From: Sphingobacteriales bacterium
Lineage (GTDB): Bacteria > Bacteroidota > Bacteroidia > Chitinophagales > Chitinophagaceae
Assembly: GCA_023251215.1 (NCBI GenBank)
Contig: JAHEZF010000134.1
Span: 1-5,451, forward strand
Length of the DNA: 5,451 bases
Direction: 5' to 3'
Within the stretch, counting starts at the first letter, position 1, and each line of letters begins with the position of its first letter. Positions 1 through 5,451 of this stretch are shown piece after piece. The translations under genes and the position numbers were made by a program. Below the pieces are notes generated by a model. That model worked only from the letters and a program-made list of their open reading frames with translations. It ran no database searches and was not told the DNA's origin.

Positions 1-33
1 GTTCGAATGATTGCATTGGGCGAAGATAAATGA
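1..33 (+). CDS. possible C-terminal tail of an upstream gene (partial)
   Basis: Frame 1 is open from the window edge to a TGA at 31-33 and reads VRMIALGEDK. The other two plus frames reach stops within the same stretch. The piece could be the end of a plus-strand gene converging on rnr, with the 51-135 palindrome between the two genes. Ten codons are too few to identify a family, and an open frame this short can occur by chance, so this is only a possibility. Confidence 0.25.
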   Translation, partial: VRMIALGEDK

Positions 34-50
34 AGATTTGTATTTGCTGG

Positions 51-135
51 CACGCAGAGAACGCTGGGATCACAGAGAAAAAAAATTATGAAATAATTCA
101 TACCAGCCTTCAGCGATCCCTGTGCCCTCTGCGTG
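51..135. repeat. imperfect palindromic repeat of the CACGCAGAG type
   Basis: The outer arms CACGCAGAG (51-59) and CTCTGCGTG (127-135) are perfect 9-bp reverse complements. Moving inward without any gap, CGC/GTG (62-64 with 122-124) and GGGATC/GATCCC (66-71 with 115-120) pair again, separated by short mismatches. The centre, near 91-93, holds AATTAT/ATAATT (84-89, 93-98). The arm text resembles the 'CACGCAGAG / CTCTGTG / CTCTGCGTG' interspersed repeats that I recall from many Bacteroidota intergenic regions; that family link is from memory. The right arm lies 3 bp from the rnr stop codon, so the element directly abuts the gene's 3' end. Confidence 0.65.
78..98 (-). terminator. candidate intrinsic terminator after rnr
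   Basis: Read on the minus strand, AATTAT, a 3-base loop and ATAATT form a hairpin that runs straight into a tract of eight T's (complement of A78-A85). It lies about 40 nt past the rnr stop, where the operon should end. The stem is only A-T pairs and therefore weak, but the larger palindrome (51-135) that surrounds it may add stability. No comparable U-tract is seen on the plus strand. Confidence 0.4.
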
Positions 136-138
136 AAA

Positions 139-2208
139 TCATTTCTTTTTCTTGCTTTTTTCTTTTGATCTTTTTTCAGAGCCAAATTCACCGGCTACAA
201 CCCACTCATAATCCAACTGCCGCTTGGTCAGATTGGCCGCTATCACTTTTATCCATAACTTATCTCCCATCCTGAATTTTTTTCCGCTGCGCTGACCCAC
301 CAGGCAATAATCACTTTCTACATGACGAAACTCATCATACTCCAGTAAACTGTTTACGCTGATCAACCCTTCGCACTTATGCTCTATTGTTTCCACCCAA
401 AAGCCAAAGCTGGCCACTCCGCTGATCACTCCTTCAAATTCTTCGCCAAGATAGTTCTTCATATACTGCACCTGCTTGTATTTATTGGCAGCCCGTTCCG
501 CTTCCATCGCTGCCCGTTCTCTTTCACTGCAATGCTTGCATTTGTCTTCTAACGCCTCACCTCCGACGCTTCGGTCGGAGTCAGACATTGATCGTCTGAC
601 CCCTGCCCCTCTCCTCACGGAGAGGGGAGCAGAACCCCCTTTCAATTCAAGCACCTTTTCTAAAATGCGATGTACCATTATGTCAGGATAACGACGGATG
701 GGCGATGTAAAATGACAATAATGATCAAACCCCAATCCATAATGACCAACATTTTCTATTGTGTATTTTGCTTTGGCCATGGTGCGGATACCTAACTGCT
801 CCAGCACATGTTGTTCAGGTTTACCATGAACATCTCTCAACATCTGGTTAAACGAAGCGGCAATAGCATCCGGCGATGAAGTATCAAATTTATGTCCGAA
901 CTTTTTTGCAAAAGCAACAAAAGGAAGCAGCTTTTCATTATCCGGGTCATCATGTACACGGTAGGGAAAAGGCACCGGCTTATTGTTTACATTGATCTTT
1001 GAAAGATTTTCAGCAACAAACCGGTTGGCCAGCAGCATGAACTCTTCAATCAATTGATGGGATTCTTTACTCTCTTTGATCATGATGCCAATTGGATCTC
1101 CTTTTTCATCCAGTTTAAACCGCACTTCCTGAGATGAAAAGCTGATGGCTCCGTGCTGAAAACGTTTCTTTCGCATCCTCTGGGCAAGATCATTTAACAG
1201 CAGGATCTCATTTGCATACAACCCGGCTTTTTCTTCAATGATAGCCTGTACTTCTTCATAAGTAAACCGGTGATCAGAATGTATGACTGTTTTTCCCAGC
1301 CAGTATTGTTTCACTTCTGCTTTGGGAGTTATCTGAAATATTACGGAGAATGTAAGTTTGTCCTCATTGGGTCGAAGGGAACATAAACTATTAGAAATAT
1401 GTTCCGGCAACATTGGATTTACACGGTCTGGCAAATACACCGAAGTGGCTCTTTGATGTGCTTCTTTATCCAGCGCATTATCTGCCTCCACATAATGACT
1501 TACGTCAGCAATATGAACCCCAATTTCATAATTTCCGTTCTTTAATTTTTTAAATGAAACAGCATCATCAAAATCTTTAGCATCCACGGGGTCTATGGTA
1601 AATGTGAGAATATTCCGGACATCATTCCTTTTTTTTATTTCTCCTGCTGGAATTGAATCCGGTAACCGGGCAGCCACCTCCAGTGCGTCATCTGGAAATT
1701 GCAGCGGAAAACCACTTTCCAGTAATATCTCTTTCATGGCCGTATCATTCGGATTTTCTGCATCCAATATGGTTATTACTTCGCCTACCGGCCGCTTGCC
1801 GTCTTTTTCCCATCTCAGCATGCGAACCACTACCCTGTCATTATCTTTTGCATGATTCATGTTAGATAATGAAATAAAAATATCCGGCATGGGTTTATCC
1901 ATTTCGGGAACAAAAAAAGCAAAGCCCTTGTTCATTTCAAGATGGCCGATGAATTCGGTCCGCTTGCGTTGCAGCACATCCACTACTACTCCCTGCATCC
2001 TGCCCCCCCTGCCTTCATCTTTTATCCGGACCCGGACAGTATCTCCATGTAAAGCTGTATTAAAATCTGTTGGACGAATAAGAATATCTGAATCATGATC
2101 AGCCACTATCACAAATCCCATTCCTGACCGGGTAATGTCTAAGACACCCTTCAACGATTTACCTGCCGGTGATTTTTGTTTTTTCTTTTTTGAATTCTTT
2201 CTTCCCAT
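139..2208 (-). CDS. rnr: ribonuclease R (3'-5' exoribonuclease, RNB family)
   Basis: RNase R hydrolyses RNA processively from the 3' end to nucleoside 5'-monophosphates. It can pass through secondary structure, serving mRNA decay and rRNA/tRNA quality control in the cytoplasm. The 689-residue protein shows the expected order: a Lys-rich N-terminus (about 1-19), two cold-shock-like OB folds (about 20-65 and 80-148), an RNB catalytic domain (about 195-520) and a C-terminal S1 domain (about 588-665), ending in a Lys-rich tail. The metal-binding acidic cluster in TIDPVDAKDFDDA is intact at D206, D212, D214 and D215, and SPIRRYPDIMVHR (502-514) is the conserved RNB C-terminal motif. E. coli RNase R is longer (813 residues), mainly because its N-terminus is extended. 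ATG at 2208 follows the lpxK stop by 9 bp, so the two are probably co-transcribed. Oddity: residues about 524-552 (GGSAPLS...SVGGEA) look like an in-frame insertion encoded by a three-hairpin repeat, in a linker that varies naturally in the family. Confidence 0.95.
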   Translation of the reverse strand: MGRKNSKKKKQKSPAGKSLKGVLDITRSGMGFVIVADHDSDILIRPTDFNTALHGDTVRVRIKDEGRGGRMQGVVVDVLQRKRTEFIGHLEMNKGFAFFVPEMDKPMPDIFISLSNMNHAKDNDRVVVRMLRWEKDGKRPVGEVITILDAENPNDTAMKEILLESGFPLQFPDDALEVAARLPDSIPAGEIKKRNDVRNILTFTIDPVDAKDFDDAVSFKKLKNGNYEIGVHIADVSHYVEADNALDKEAHQRATSVYLPDRVNPMLPEHISNSLCSLRPNEDKLTFSVIFQITPKAEVKQYWLGKTVIHSDHRFTYEEVQAIIEEKAGLYANEILLLNDLAQRMRKKRFQHGAISFSSQEVRFKLDEKGDPIGIMIKESKESHQLIEEFMLLANRFVAENLSKINVNNKPVPFPYRVHDDPDNEKLLPFVAFAKKFGHKFDTSSPDAIAASFNQMLRDVHGKPEQHVLEQLGIRTMAKAKYTIENVGHYGLGFDHYCHFTSPIRRYPDIMVHRILEKVLELKGGSAPLSVRRGAGVRRSMSDSDRSVGGEALEDKCKHCSERERAAMEAERAANKYKQVQYMKNYLGEEFEGVISGVASFGFWVETIEHKCEGLISVNSLLEYDEFRHVESDYCLVGQRSGKKFRMGDKLWIKVIAANLTKRQLDYEWVVAGEFGSEKRSKEKSKKKK
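560..632. repeat. three-hairpin palindromic element inside rnr
   Basis: Three perfect hairpins stand side by side. CTCCGAC/GTCGGAG (561-567, 574-580) has a 6-base loop. GTCAGAC/GTCTGAC (580-586, 594-600) shares base 580 with the first. CCCCTCTCC/GGAGAGGGG (606-614, 619-627) has loop TCAC and is extended by CTG/CAG (603-605, 630-632) across a 2-nt bulge. The block is GC-rich against AT-rich surroundings. On the minus strand it is read in frame as Arg/Ser/Gly-rich sequence between the RNB and S1 domains of RNase R. Such hairpin clusters are normally intergenic in Bacteroidota. The exact ends are uncertain; the protein comparison suggests the insert spans about 553-639. Confidence 0.8.
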
Positions 2209-2217
2209 AAATCAATT

Positions 2218-3291
2218 TTACTCCTTTTGCTTAAAATTTTTAATAAACCCTTTTACAATTTCATTGAATCCGGTTTCCTCACCAAATAAAAACCGATGCC
2301 GGACAGGGATCACATACAAGGGCAGGTCAGCGATCTCAGTATTGAATTTCACCAACCGAACAGCATCTTTCTCTGTTGAAAGAATGATCTTATCTTTTGC
2401 ATCAATTTTTTCAAACCGCCTTTTTATTTCATTCAGATCATCAATGTTGAAAATATAATGATCGGGGAAATGCATCATATCATAAACCTTACATTGTTCT
2501 TCCAGCAATTTCTTCAAAGGCCGGGGGTTGGCAATACCCGATACAAGTAATACTTCTTTTCTTTCACTCAGGCTTGTTGTCTTATTACTGAACAGGTGAT
2601 AGGGTTGCCCGTGTTCAATAGAAGTAAAAAATATCTGCTGACCGGATAATGGCTTTATTTCTTTAATGATCTTTTGCCGCTCTCCTTCAGAAAGATCAGG
2701 TTTACATTTGGTCACTACAATGATCTCAGCTCTTTTATAACTTGATTTCTGATCCCTGAGATCGCCGGTGGGTAAATAAAAATCATGAGTAAATAAATTT
2801 CCATATTCTGTCAGTAGAATATTCAACCCTGCCCGTAAGGCCCGGTGCTGGAATGCATCATCCAGTATGATGGCCTGCGTTTCCGGCCTGTCGTGCAACA
2901 ATTGCGGAATGGCAAGTAATCTCTTTTCTCCGACAGCGACAGGCACATCCGGAAATTTCAAATGAAACTGCATTGGCTCATCGCCTATCTCCAATGCTGT
3001 TGAACCTGCATTTGCCAATGCGTAACCCCTGGTCTTTCTTTTATACCCGCGGCTGAGCGTAGCGACTTTGAATTCATCCTTCAGATTTATTACCAGCCAT
3101 TCTACCATGGGCGATTTACCTGTGCCGCCAACAGAAAGATTGCCCACACATATCAATGGTAAACCAAAAGAATGGGAACGAAAGATCTTTTTATTATATA
3201 GCCAGTTGCGAATGCTGATGAACAGCCAGTACAGCAAAGCGAAAGGCAACAATAGTATCCGGAATGATTTCAGGAAAAAATCAGAAAACAT
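2218..3291 (-). CDS. lpxK: tetraacyldisaccharide 4'-kinase (lipid A biosynthesis)
   Basis: LpxK transfers phosphate from ATP to the 4' position of tetraacyldisaccharide 1-phosphate, giving lipid IVA at the inner face of the cytoplasmic membrane. From the chosen start the protein has 357 residues, a little longer than E. coli LpxK (328). An N-terminal hydrophobic helix (about 10-27) would anchor it in the membrane. The P-loop GGTGKSP is at 55-61 and follows VGNLSV. SRGYKRKTRGY (80-90), GDEP (103-106) and the Walker B-like LDDAFQHR (143-150) are all family hallmarks, as are the later HFPDHY and STEKDAVRL. The open frame extends upstream to a TTG at 3360, but the ATG at 3291 is preferred: the hydrophobic anchor begins there, as in relatives, and the 23 extra residues look unlike the family. 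Its presence implies an LPS- or lipid A-bearing outer membrane. The TAA lies 9 bp before rnr. Confidence 0.94.
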   Translation of the reverse strand: MFSDFFLKSFRILLLPFALLYWLFISIRNWLYNKKIFRSHSFGLPLICVGNLSVGGTGKSPMVEWLVINLKDEFKVATLSRGYKRKTRGYALANAGSTALEIGDEPMQFHLKFPDVPVAVGEKRLLAIPQLLHDRPETQAIILDDAFQHRALRAGLNILLTEYGNLFTHDFYLPTGDLRDQKSSYKRAEIIVVTKCKPDLSEGERQKIIKEIKPLSGQQIFFTSIEHGQPYHLFSNKTTSLSERKEVLLVSGIANPRPLKKLLEEQCKVYDMMHFPDHYIFNIDDLNEIKRRFEKIDAKDKIILSTEKDAVRLVKFNTEIADLPLYVIPVRHRFLFGEETGFNEIVKGFIKNFKQKE

Positions 3292-3357
3292 GATCAAATG
3301 TAAAACAGATTGCTGATAAGGGTAGAACTGATTTAAGCTCCTCCGGGAAAATTCATT

Positions 3358-3384
3358 CAATCTGTGTTATCCGTATTCCAATCT
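3358..3384. repeat. possible relic of an interspersed repeat
   Basis: The stretch around TCTGTGTTATCCGTATTCC, between rsmD and lpxK, resembles the tandem-like 'ATCTGTGT-ATCCGTGTTCC' fragments that I recall as scattered repeats in Bacteroidota intergenic DNA. There is an internal near-repeat (TCTGTGTTA / TCCGTATTC). No second copy occurs in this window, so the call is from memory only. Confidence 0.25.
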
Positions 3385-3385
3385 C

Positions 3386-3928
3386 TTATTTTGGATTAAT
3401 GAAAATTGAAAAGATTGTGGTTCCGTATTTACGTTCGGTTTTATAAAAAGAAAAATCTTTATAATTATTTCCTGGCTCATGCTCAAGCACAAACCAACCT
3501 TTCGGATTTAAAAGCTGTTTTTTAAAAATTAATTCAGGCAAATCATCAATATTGGTTAAAGCATACGGAGGCCCGGCAAAAATAAAATCAAATTTTTCTG
3601 TGCATTGAGTAATGAACCTAAACACATCCATCTTTATTACTTTGAAATTCTCCAGCTTTAATTCTCCCGATGTTTTTTTCATGAACTCATACATGGAACC
3701 GTCTTTCTCTACCACAGTAATATCTTTTGCTCCCCTTGATGCCAGCTCATAACTGATACTGCCTGTGCCGCCAAAAAGATCAAGTGTTTTTAATGCTGAA
3801 ATGTCCAGGTTGTTTTGAAGGATATTGAACAATCCTTCTTTCGCCACGTCTGTCGTGGGCCTTGTATAAGGCATCTTAGAAGGCGGGTTGAATTTTCTGC
3901 CGCCATGCTCCCCTCCTATGATACGCAT
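3386..3928 (-). CDS. rsmD: 16S rRNA (guanine(966)-N(2))-methyltransferase RsmD
   Basis: RsmD uses S-adenosylmethionine to methylate N2 of G966 (E. coli numbering) of 16S rRNA during assembly of the small ribosomal subunit. The 180 residues match the usual family length. The start MRIIGGEHGGRKF is the typical RsmD opening, followed by TRPTTDVAKEGLFNIL (22-37), which resembles the family's 'RPT-D-v-rE-lFN-l' signature. The SAM-binding motif I is DLFGGTGSIS (50-59), with an acidic motif II residue at E74. Motif IV, normally D/N-PP-Y/F, reads GPPY at 119-122: the first residue, which usually contacts the target amine, is glycine (codon GGG). The rest of the fold looks intact, with no frameshift or early stop. 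It lies 62 bp after the DUF3822 gene and 94 bp before lpxK on the same strand, so is probably part of the same operon. Confidence in the family is high; activity with GPPY is unproven from sequence. Confidence 0.93.
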   Translation of the reverse strand: MRIIGGEHGGRKFNPPSKMPYTRPTTDVAKEGLFNILQNNLDISALKTLDLFGGTGSISYELASRGAKDITVVEKDGSMYEFMKKTSGELKLENFKVIKMDVFRFITQCTEKFDFIFAGPPYALTNIDDLPELIFKKQLLNPKGWFVLEHEPGNNYKDFSFYKTERKYGTTIFSIFINPK

Positions 3929-3990
3929 CGGGACAGATCATTTAATGATGTGAAATAATGAGCCGGATATTCATTATTGTCTGTAATAAT

Positions 3991-4734
3991 CTAGTCAGCA
4001 TCTCTGAATTCAACATTGAGGAAATACTGGTGTAGCTCTTTGTAAAGAGCAGATTCTTTTTCTATCAACCCGGACAAAACAAGTTTTACTTCCTGTTGCG
4101 AAAGTGAAAATTGCTGGCACAGTTTCAATAAATAATAAATAACATCATCAGGGGTTGAATACAAAAATGTTTGCGCCAGCAGCAGTTTGTTTTCTTTGGC
4201 AGCTATCAGTGTGAAATCTTCTGTACGGAAGTCAATCCATAACCGCCCGGACACAGCTGCATCTTTTATATTTTTAATACCAAGCGTATAGTTATGCCAA
4301 TATCTTCCTGCCGGATATTTCCTGTTCACCCGGTCGTGAACCCCTTGTGGCACTGCATACATATTATACATCTGCCATTCAGAAACAGATTCAGAGACAA
4401 TCGTTGATCTTCCATTCACTCCATACATAGCTTGCAATAAAAGCTGTGCATCTTCATATTTATAATGTTGAAGCGGCACCAATACACTCTGCGGATGATC
4501 ATAACTTACCAGCACTTTATAAAACGAATTATTCAGTTCGGGATGAGTGGCGAAAAGATTCATCAAAGAGCTTTCCTCCATTTCATCACCTGAATAATAT
4601 GCCAACTGGTAAAGTCTTTTGCCTGAAAGATCAGTAATGGCAAAGCAGCAATGCCTCTCCCCGATCCTGATAGACAAAACCTGCTGTCCAGGCTCTGATG
4701 TACTTGTCGTTGATATATTAAAGAGTTCTTTCAA
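3991..4734 (-). CDS. DUF3822 family protein of unknown function
   Basis: The 247-residue protein resembles the DUF3822 family, which is largely restricted to Bacteroidota and often sits beside rsmD, as here. Visible features are an N-terminal strand-rich segment (LSIRIGERHCCFAITDLSGKRL, about 20-41), a central SYDHPQSVLVP (about 77-87), and a second half starting at about 163 (GRLWIDFRTEDFTLIAAKENKLLLA) that repeats the 'short strands plus small molecule-like loop' pattern. This two-half arrangement fits the actin/ribokinase-like ATPase fold that I recall being reported for a Bacteroides structural-genomics member. No signal peptide or membrane helix is evident, so it should be cytoplasmic. 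The only in-frame start that retains the full N-terminus is TTG at 4734; an upstream in-frame stop lies at 4782-4780 and no ATG or GTG falls between. It is the first gene of the minus-strand cluster. The function is unknown, and the operon position alone does not define it. Confidence 0.8.
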   Translation of the reverse strand: MKELFNISTTSTSEPGQQVLSIRIGERHCCFAITDLSGKRLYQLAYYSGDEMEESSLMNLFATHPELNNSFYKVLVSYDHPQSVLVPLQHYKYEDAQLLLQAMYGVNGRSTIVSESVSEWQMYNMYAVPQGVHDRVNRKYPAGRYWHNYTLGIKNIKDAAVSGRLWIDFRTEDFTLIAAKENKLLLAQTFLYSTPDDVIYYLLKLCQQFSLSQQEVKLVLSGLIEKESALYKELHQYFLNVEFRDAD

Positions 4735-4753
4735 TTTTTTGTTTGATTGCGTG

Positions 4754-4761
4754 CAATAATA
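4754..4761 (-). promoter_or_regulatory. weak candidate -7 box for the DUF3822-rsmD-lpxK-rnr cluster
   Basis: On the minus strand TATTATTG differs from the Bacteroidota -7 consensus TAnnTTTG at one base and lies about 20 nt before the TTG start. No clear TTG-type -33 element is found at the usual distance, so the assignment rests on position and one partial match. Confidence 0.25.
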
Positions 4762-4776
4762 GGGAAAAAAAAGAGA

Positions 4777-4847
4777 ACCTCACCCCTTGTAATGTTCCTT
4801 TTATTGAAGATGCTGCAATTACATATAGTGATTATTAGGGGTGAGGT
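4777..4847. repeat. 11-bp perfect inverted repeat between divergent promoters
   Basis: ACCTCACCCCT (4777-4787) and AGGGGTGAGGT (4837-4847) are exact reverse complements separated by 49 bp. After one mismatch the pairing resumes with a G-T wobble and TAAT/ATTA (4790-4793 with 4831-4834), making a long imperfect hairpin. The arms lie about 16 bp and 9 bp upstream of the two candidate -7 boxes of the divergent genes. The arm sequence is reminiscent of the CTCACCCCT-type repeats of Bacteroidota, so it could be a short palindromic repeat, a shared operator, or both. Confidence 0.6.
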
Positions 4848-4855
4848 AGCAACAG

Positions 4856-4863
4856 TAACTTTG
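4856..4863 (+). promoter_or_regulatory. candidate Bacteroidota promoter (-7 box) for the MATE gene
   Basis: TAACTTTG is an exact match to the Bacteroidota primary sigma factor consensus TAnnTTTG. A poor -33 candidate (TTA at 4835-4837) is 18 bp upstream, not the expected TTG. Initiation would be near 4870, giving a leader of about 90 nt before the ATG at 4963. A match to this 6-base consensus can occur by chance, but the site is in an intergenic region and correctly oriented. Confidence 0.5.
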
Positions 4864-4896
4864 TAGTCTTTCAGTTTTTACTAACGACATCGCTTC

Positions 4897-4955
4897 AAGG
4901 AGGTCTCTATATCTATCAGGGGGGACGGGGCTTTTTCGTAGGTTTGCGCCTCTTT
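4897..4955 (+). other. G-rich, possibly structured 5' leader of the MATE gene
   Basis: The leader holds AAGGAGGT (4897-4904), a perfect Shine-Dalgarno-like string with no start codon within 20 bases after it, and the G-rich GGGGGGACGGGG (4919-4930) followed by five T's. AAGGAGG can pair with CCTCTTT at 4949-4955 (with one G-U pair), just before the ATG, enclosing the G-rich part. I do not recognise any known riboswitch class here. The pairing was found by eye and could be chance. Confidence 0.3.
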
Positions 4956-4962
4956 TCAAACA

Positions 4963-5451
4963 ATGTCATCCTCATCAGCACATACCAACCTGCAGGTAGA
5001 GATCAGCAACAGGCAGATTCTCAAAATTGCTTTGCCCATCACACTTGCTTTGCTGGTGCCGCAGATCAATTTCGTCACCAATAATATTTTTCTCAGCGGC
5101 CTTGGCGAAACAGAATTGGGAACGGCCGGCATCACCGGCGTATTCTACCTTGTATTTGCACTGGTGGGCAATGGATTGAACAGCGGCCTGCAGGGATTAA
5201 TAGCAAGACGTGCCGGCGAAAACCGTCCTCATGAGATCGGAAAATTGTTTGCACAAGGCATATGGGTAGCTATGTTTTTTGCTGCGGCTGCTATTTTGCT
5301 TACTTATTTATTTGCATCGCCGTTTCTTACATATAGCCTGCACTCACCCAAGGTACAGCAGGAAGCTATCGGGTTTATGAAGATACGGGTATTGGGAGTT
5401 CCTTTTCTCTACATCTTTCAAATGTGCAATGCTTTGCTTATCGGCACCAAT
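4963..5451 (+). CDS. MATE family efflux transporter, N-terminal part (runs off the window)
   Basis: The frame opens with ATG at 4963 (MSSSSAHTNLQVEISNRQ) and stays open for 163 codons to the window edge; full MATE proteins usually have about 440-480 residues and 12 helices. Hydrophobic helices are visible at about 20-44, 56-78, 97-120 and 137-160, with the MATE-like LPITLALLVPQINFVTNNIFL in helix 1 and the loop QGLIARRAGENRPHEIGKLF (about 77-96) typical of the family. MATE proteins export cationic drugs and metabolites from the cytoplasm using Na+ or H+ gradients; the substrate cannot be told from this part. The start is chosen because it places about 20 polar residues before helix 1 as in relatives. 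There is no Shine-Dalgarno site directly before the ATG, normal for Bacteroidota. The gene is divergent from the DUF3822 cluster and preceded by a TAACTTTG box. Confidence 0.88.
   Translation, partial: MSSSSAHTNLQVEISNRQILKIALPITLALLVPQINFVTNNIFLSGLGETELGTAGITGVFYLVFALVGNGLNSGLQGLIARRAGENRPHEIGKLFAQGIWVAMFFAAAAILLTYLFASPFLTYSLHSPKVQQEAIGFMKIRVLGVPFLYIFQMCNALLIGTN

Noticed and set aside
30..275. 81-residue plus-strand open frame
   Set aside because: It runs through the palindromic repeat and antisense to the conserved C-terminus of rnr, and has no family resemblance.
553..639. CRISPR array or attachment site as an explanation for the hairpins in rnr
   Set aside because: The three hairpins differ in sequence, there are no direct repeats with spacers, and no integrase or cas gene is nearby.
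476..691. Plus-strand open frame covering the hairpin cluster, considered as a small gene carried by the repeat
   Set aside because: The reading is the complement of conserved RNase R codons on both sides of the insert, so it is a shadow frame.
2135..2458. 107-residue plus-strand open frame over the lpxK-rnr junction
   Set aside because: It is antisense to two well-supported genes; its Phe-rich start is just the complement of the Lys-rich RNase R N-terminus.
3295..3302. Minus-strand TACATTTG, an exact TAnnTTTG promoter match just before lpxK
   Set aside because: It lies only 3 bp from the chosen ATG, would require an essentially leaderless mRNA, and has no TTG -33 element at the right distance; a chance match is more likely.
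3292..3360. N-terminal extension of lpxK to a TTG at 3360
   Set aside because: The 23 added residues precede the membrane anchor where family members start, and TTG is a poorer start than the ATG at 3291.
4919..4935. GGGGGGACGGGGCTTTTT considered as an intrinsic terminator
   Set aside because: There is no C-rich complement upstream to form a stem; only the T-run resembles a terminator.

Overview
The window looks like chromosomal DNA from a member of Bacteroidota, most likely the Chitinophagaceae or a close relative. The evidence is a DUF3822 gene (a family essentially confined to Bacteroidota) next to rsmD, protein sequences of Bacteroidota type, moderately AT-rich DNA, little use of Shine-Dalgarno sites, a TAnnTTTG-type promoter box, and interspersed palindromic repeats of kinds common in that phylum. 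The assignment comes from protein recognition only; no marker RNA gene is present.

Layout, left to right. Positions 1-33 hold what may be the last codons of a plus-strand gene. Positions 51-135 are an imperfect palindrome lying directly after the rnr stop codon, with an AT-rich hairpin and U-tract inside it that could end the minus-strand operon. Four genes follow on the minus strand, transcribed right to left in the order DUF3822 gene (4734-3991), rsmD (3928-3386), lpxK (3291-2218) and rnr (2208-139). Gaps are 62, 94 and 9 bp, so they probably form one transcription unit. A 228-bp divergent intergenic region (4735-4962) carries a perfect 11-bp inverted repeat, a TAACTTTG promoter box facing right, and an unusual G-rich leader. 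The window closes with the first 163 codons of a plus-strand MATE-family efflux gene.

Functionally the minus-strand cluster mixes RNA metabolism with envelope biogenesis. RsmD methylates 16S rRNA, RNase R degrades structured RNA, and LpxK phosphorylates the lipid A precursor. DUF3822 has no known role. These are housekeeping genes and the window is mostly ordinary core genome. I found no defence system, mobile-element transposase, CRISPR array or tRNA/rRNA gene.

The most notable feature is a cluster of three consecutive perfect hairpins (560-632) inside rnr. It is translated in frame as a roughly 29-residue Arg/Ser/Gly-rich insertion between the RNB and S1 domains, which suggests a palindromic repeat that has intruded into an essential-type gene without breaking it. 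Others worth checking are the GPPY (instead of D/NPPY) motif in RsmD and the palindrome between the divergent promoters.
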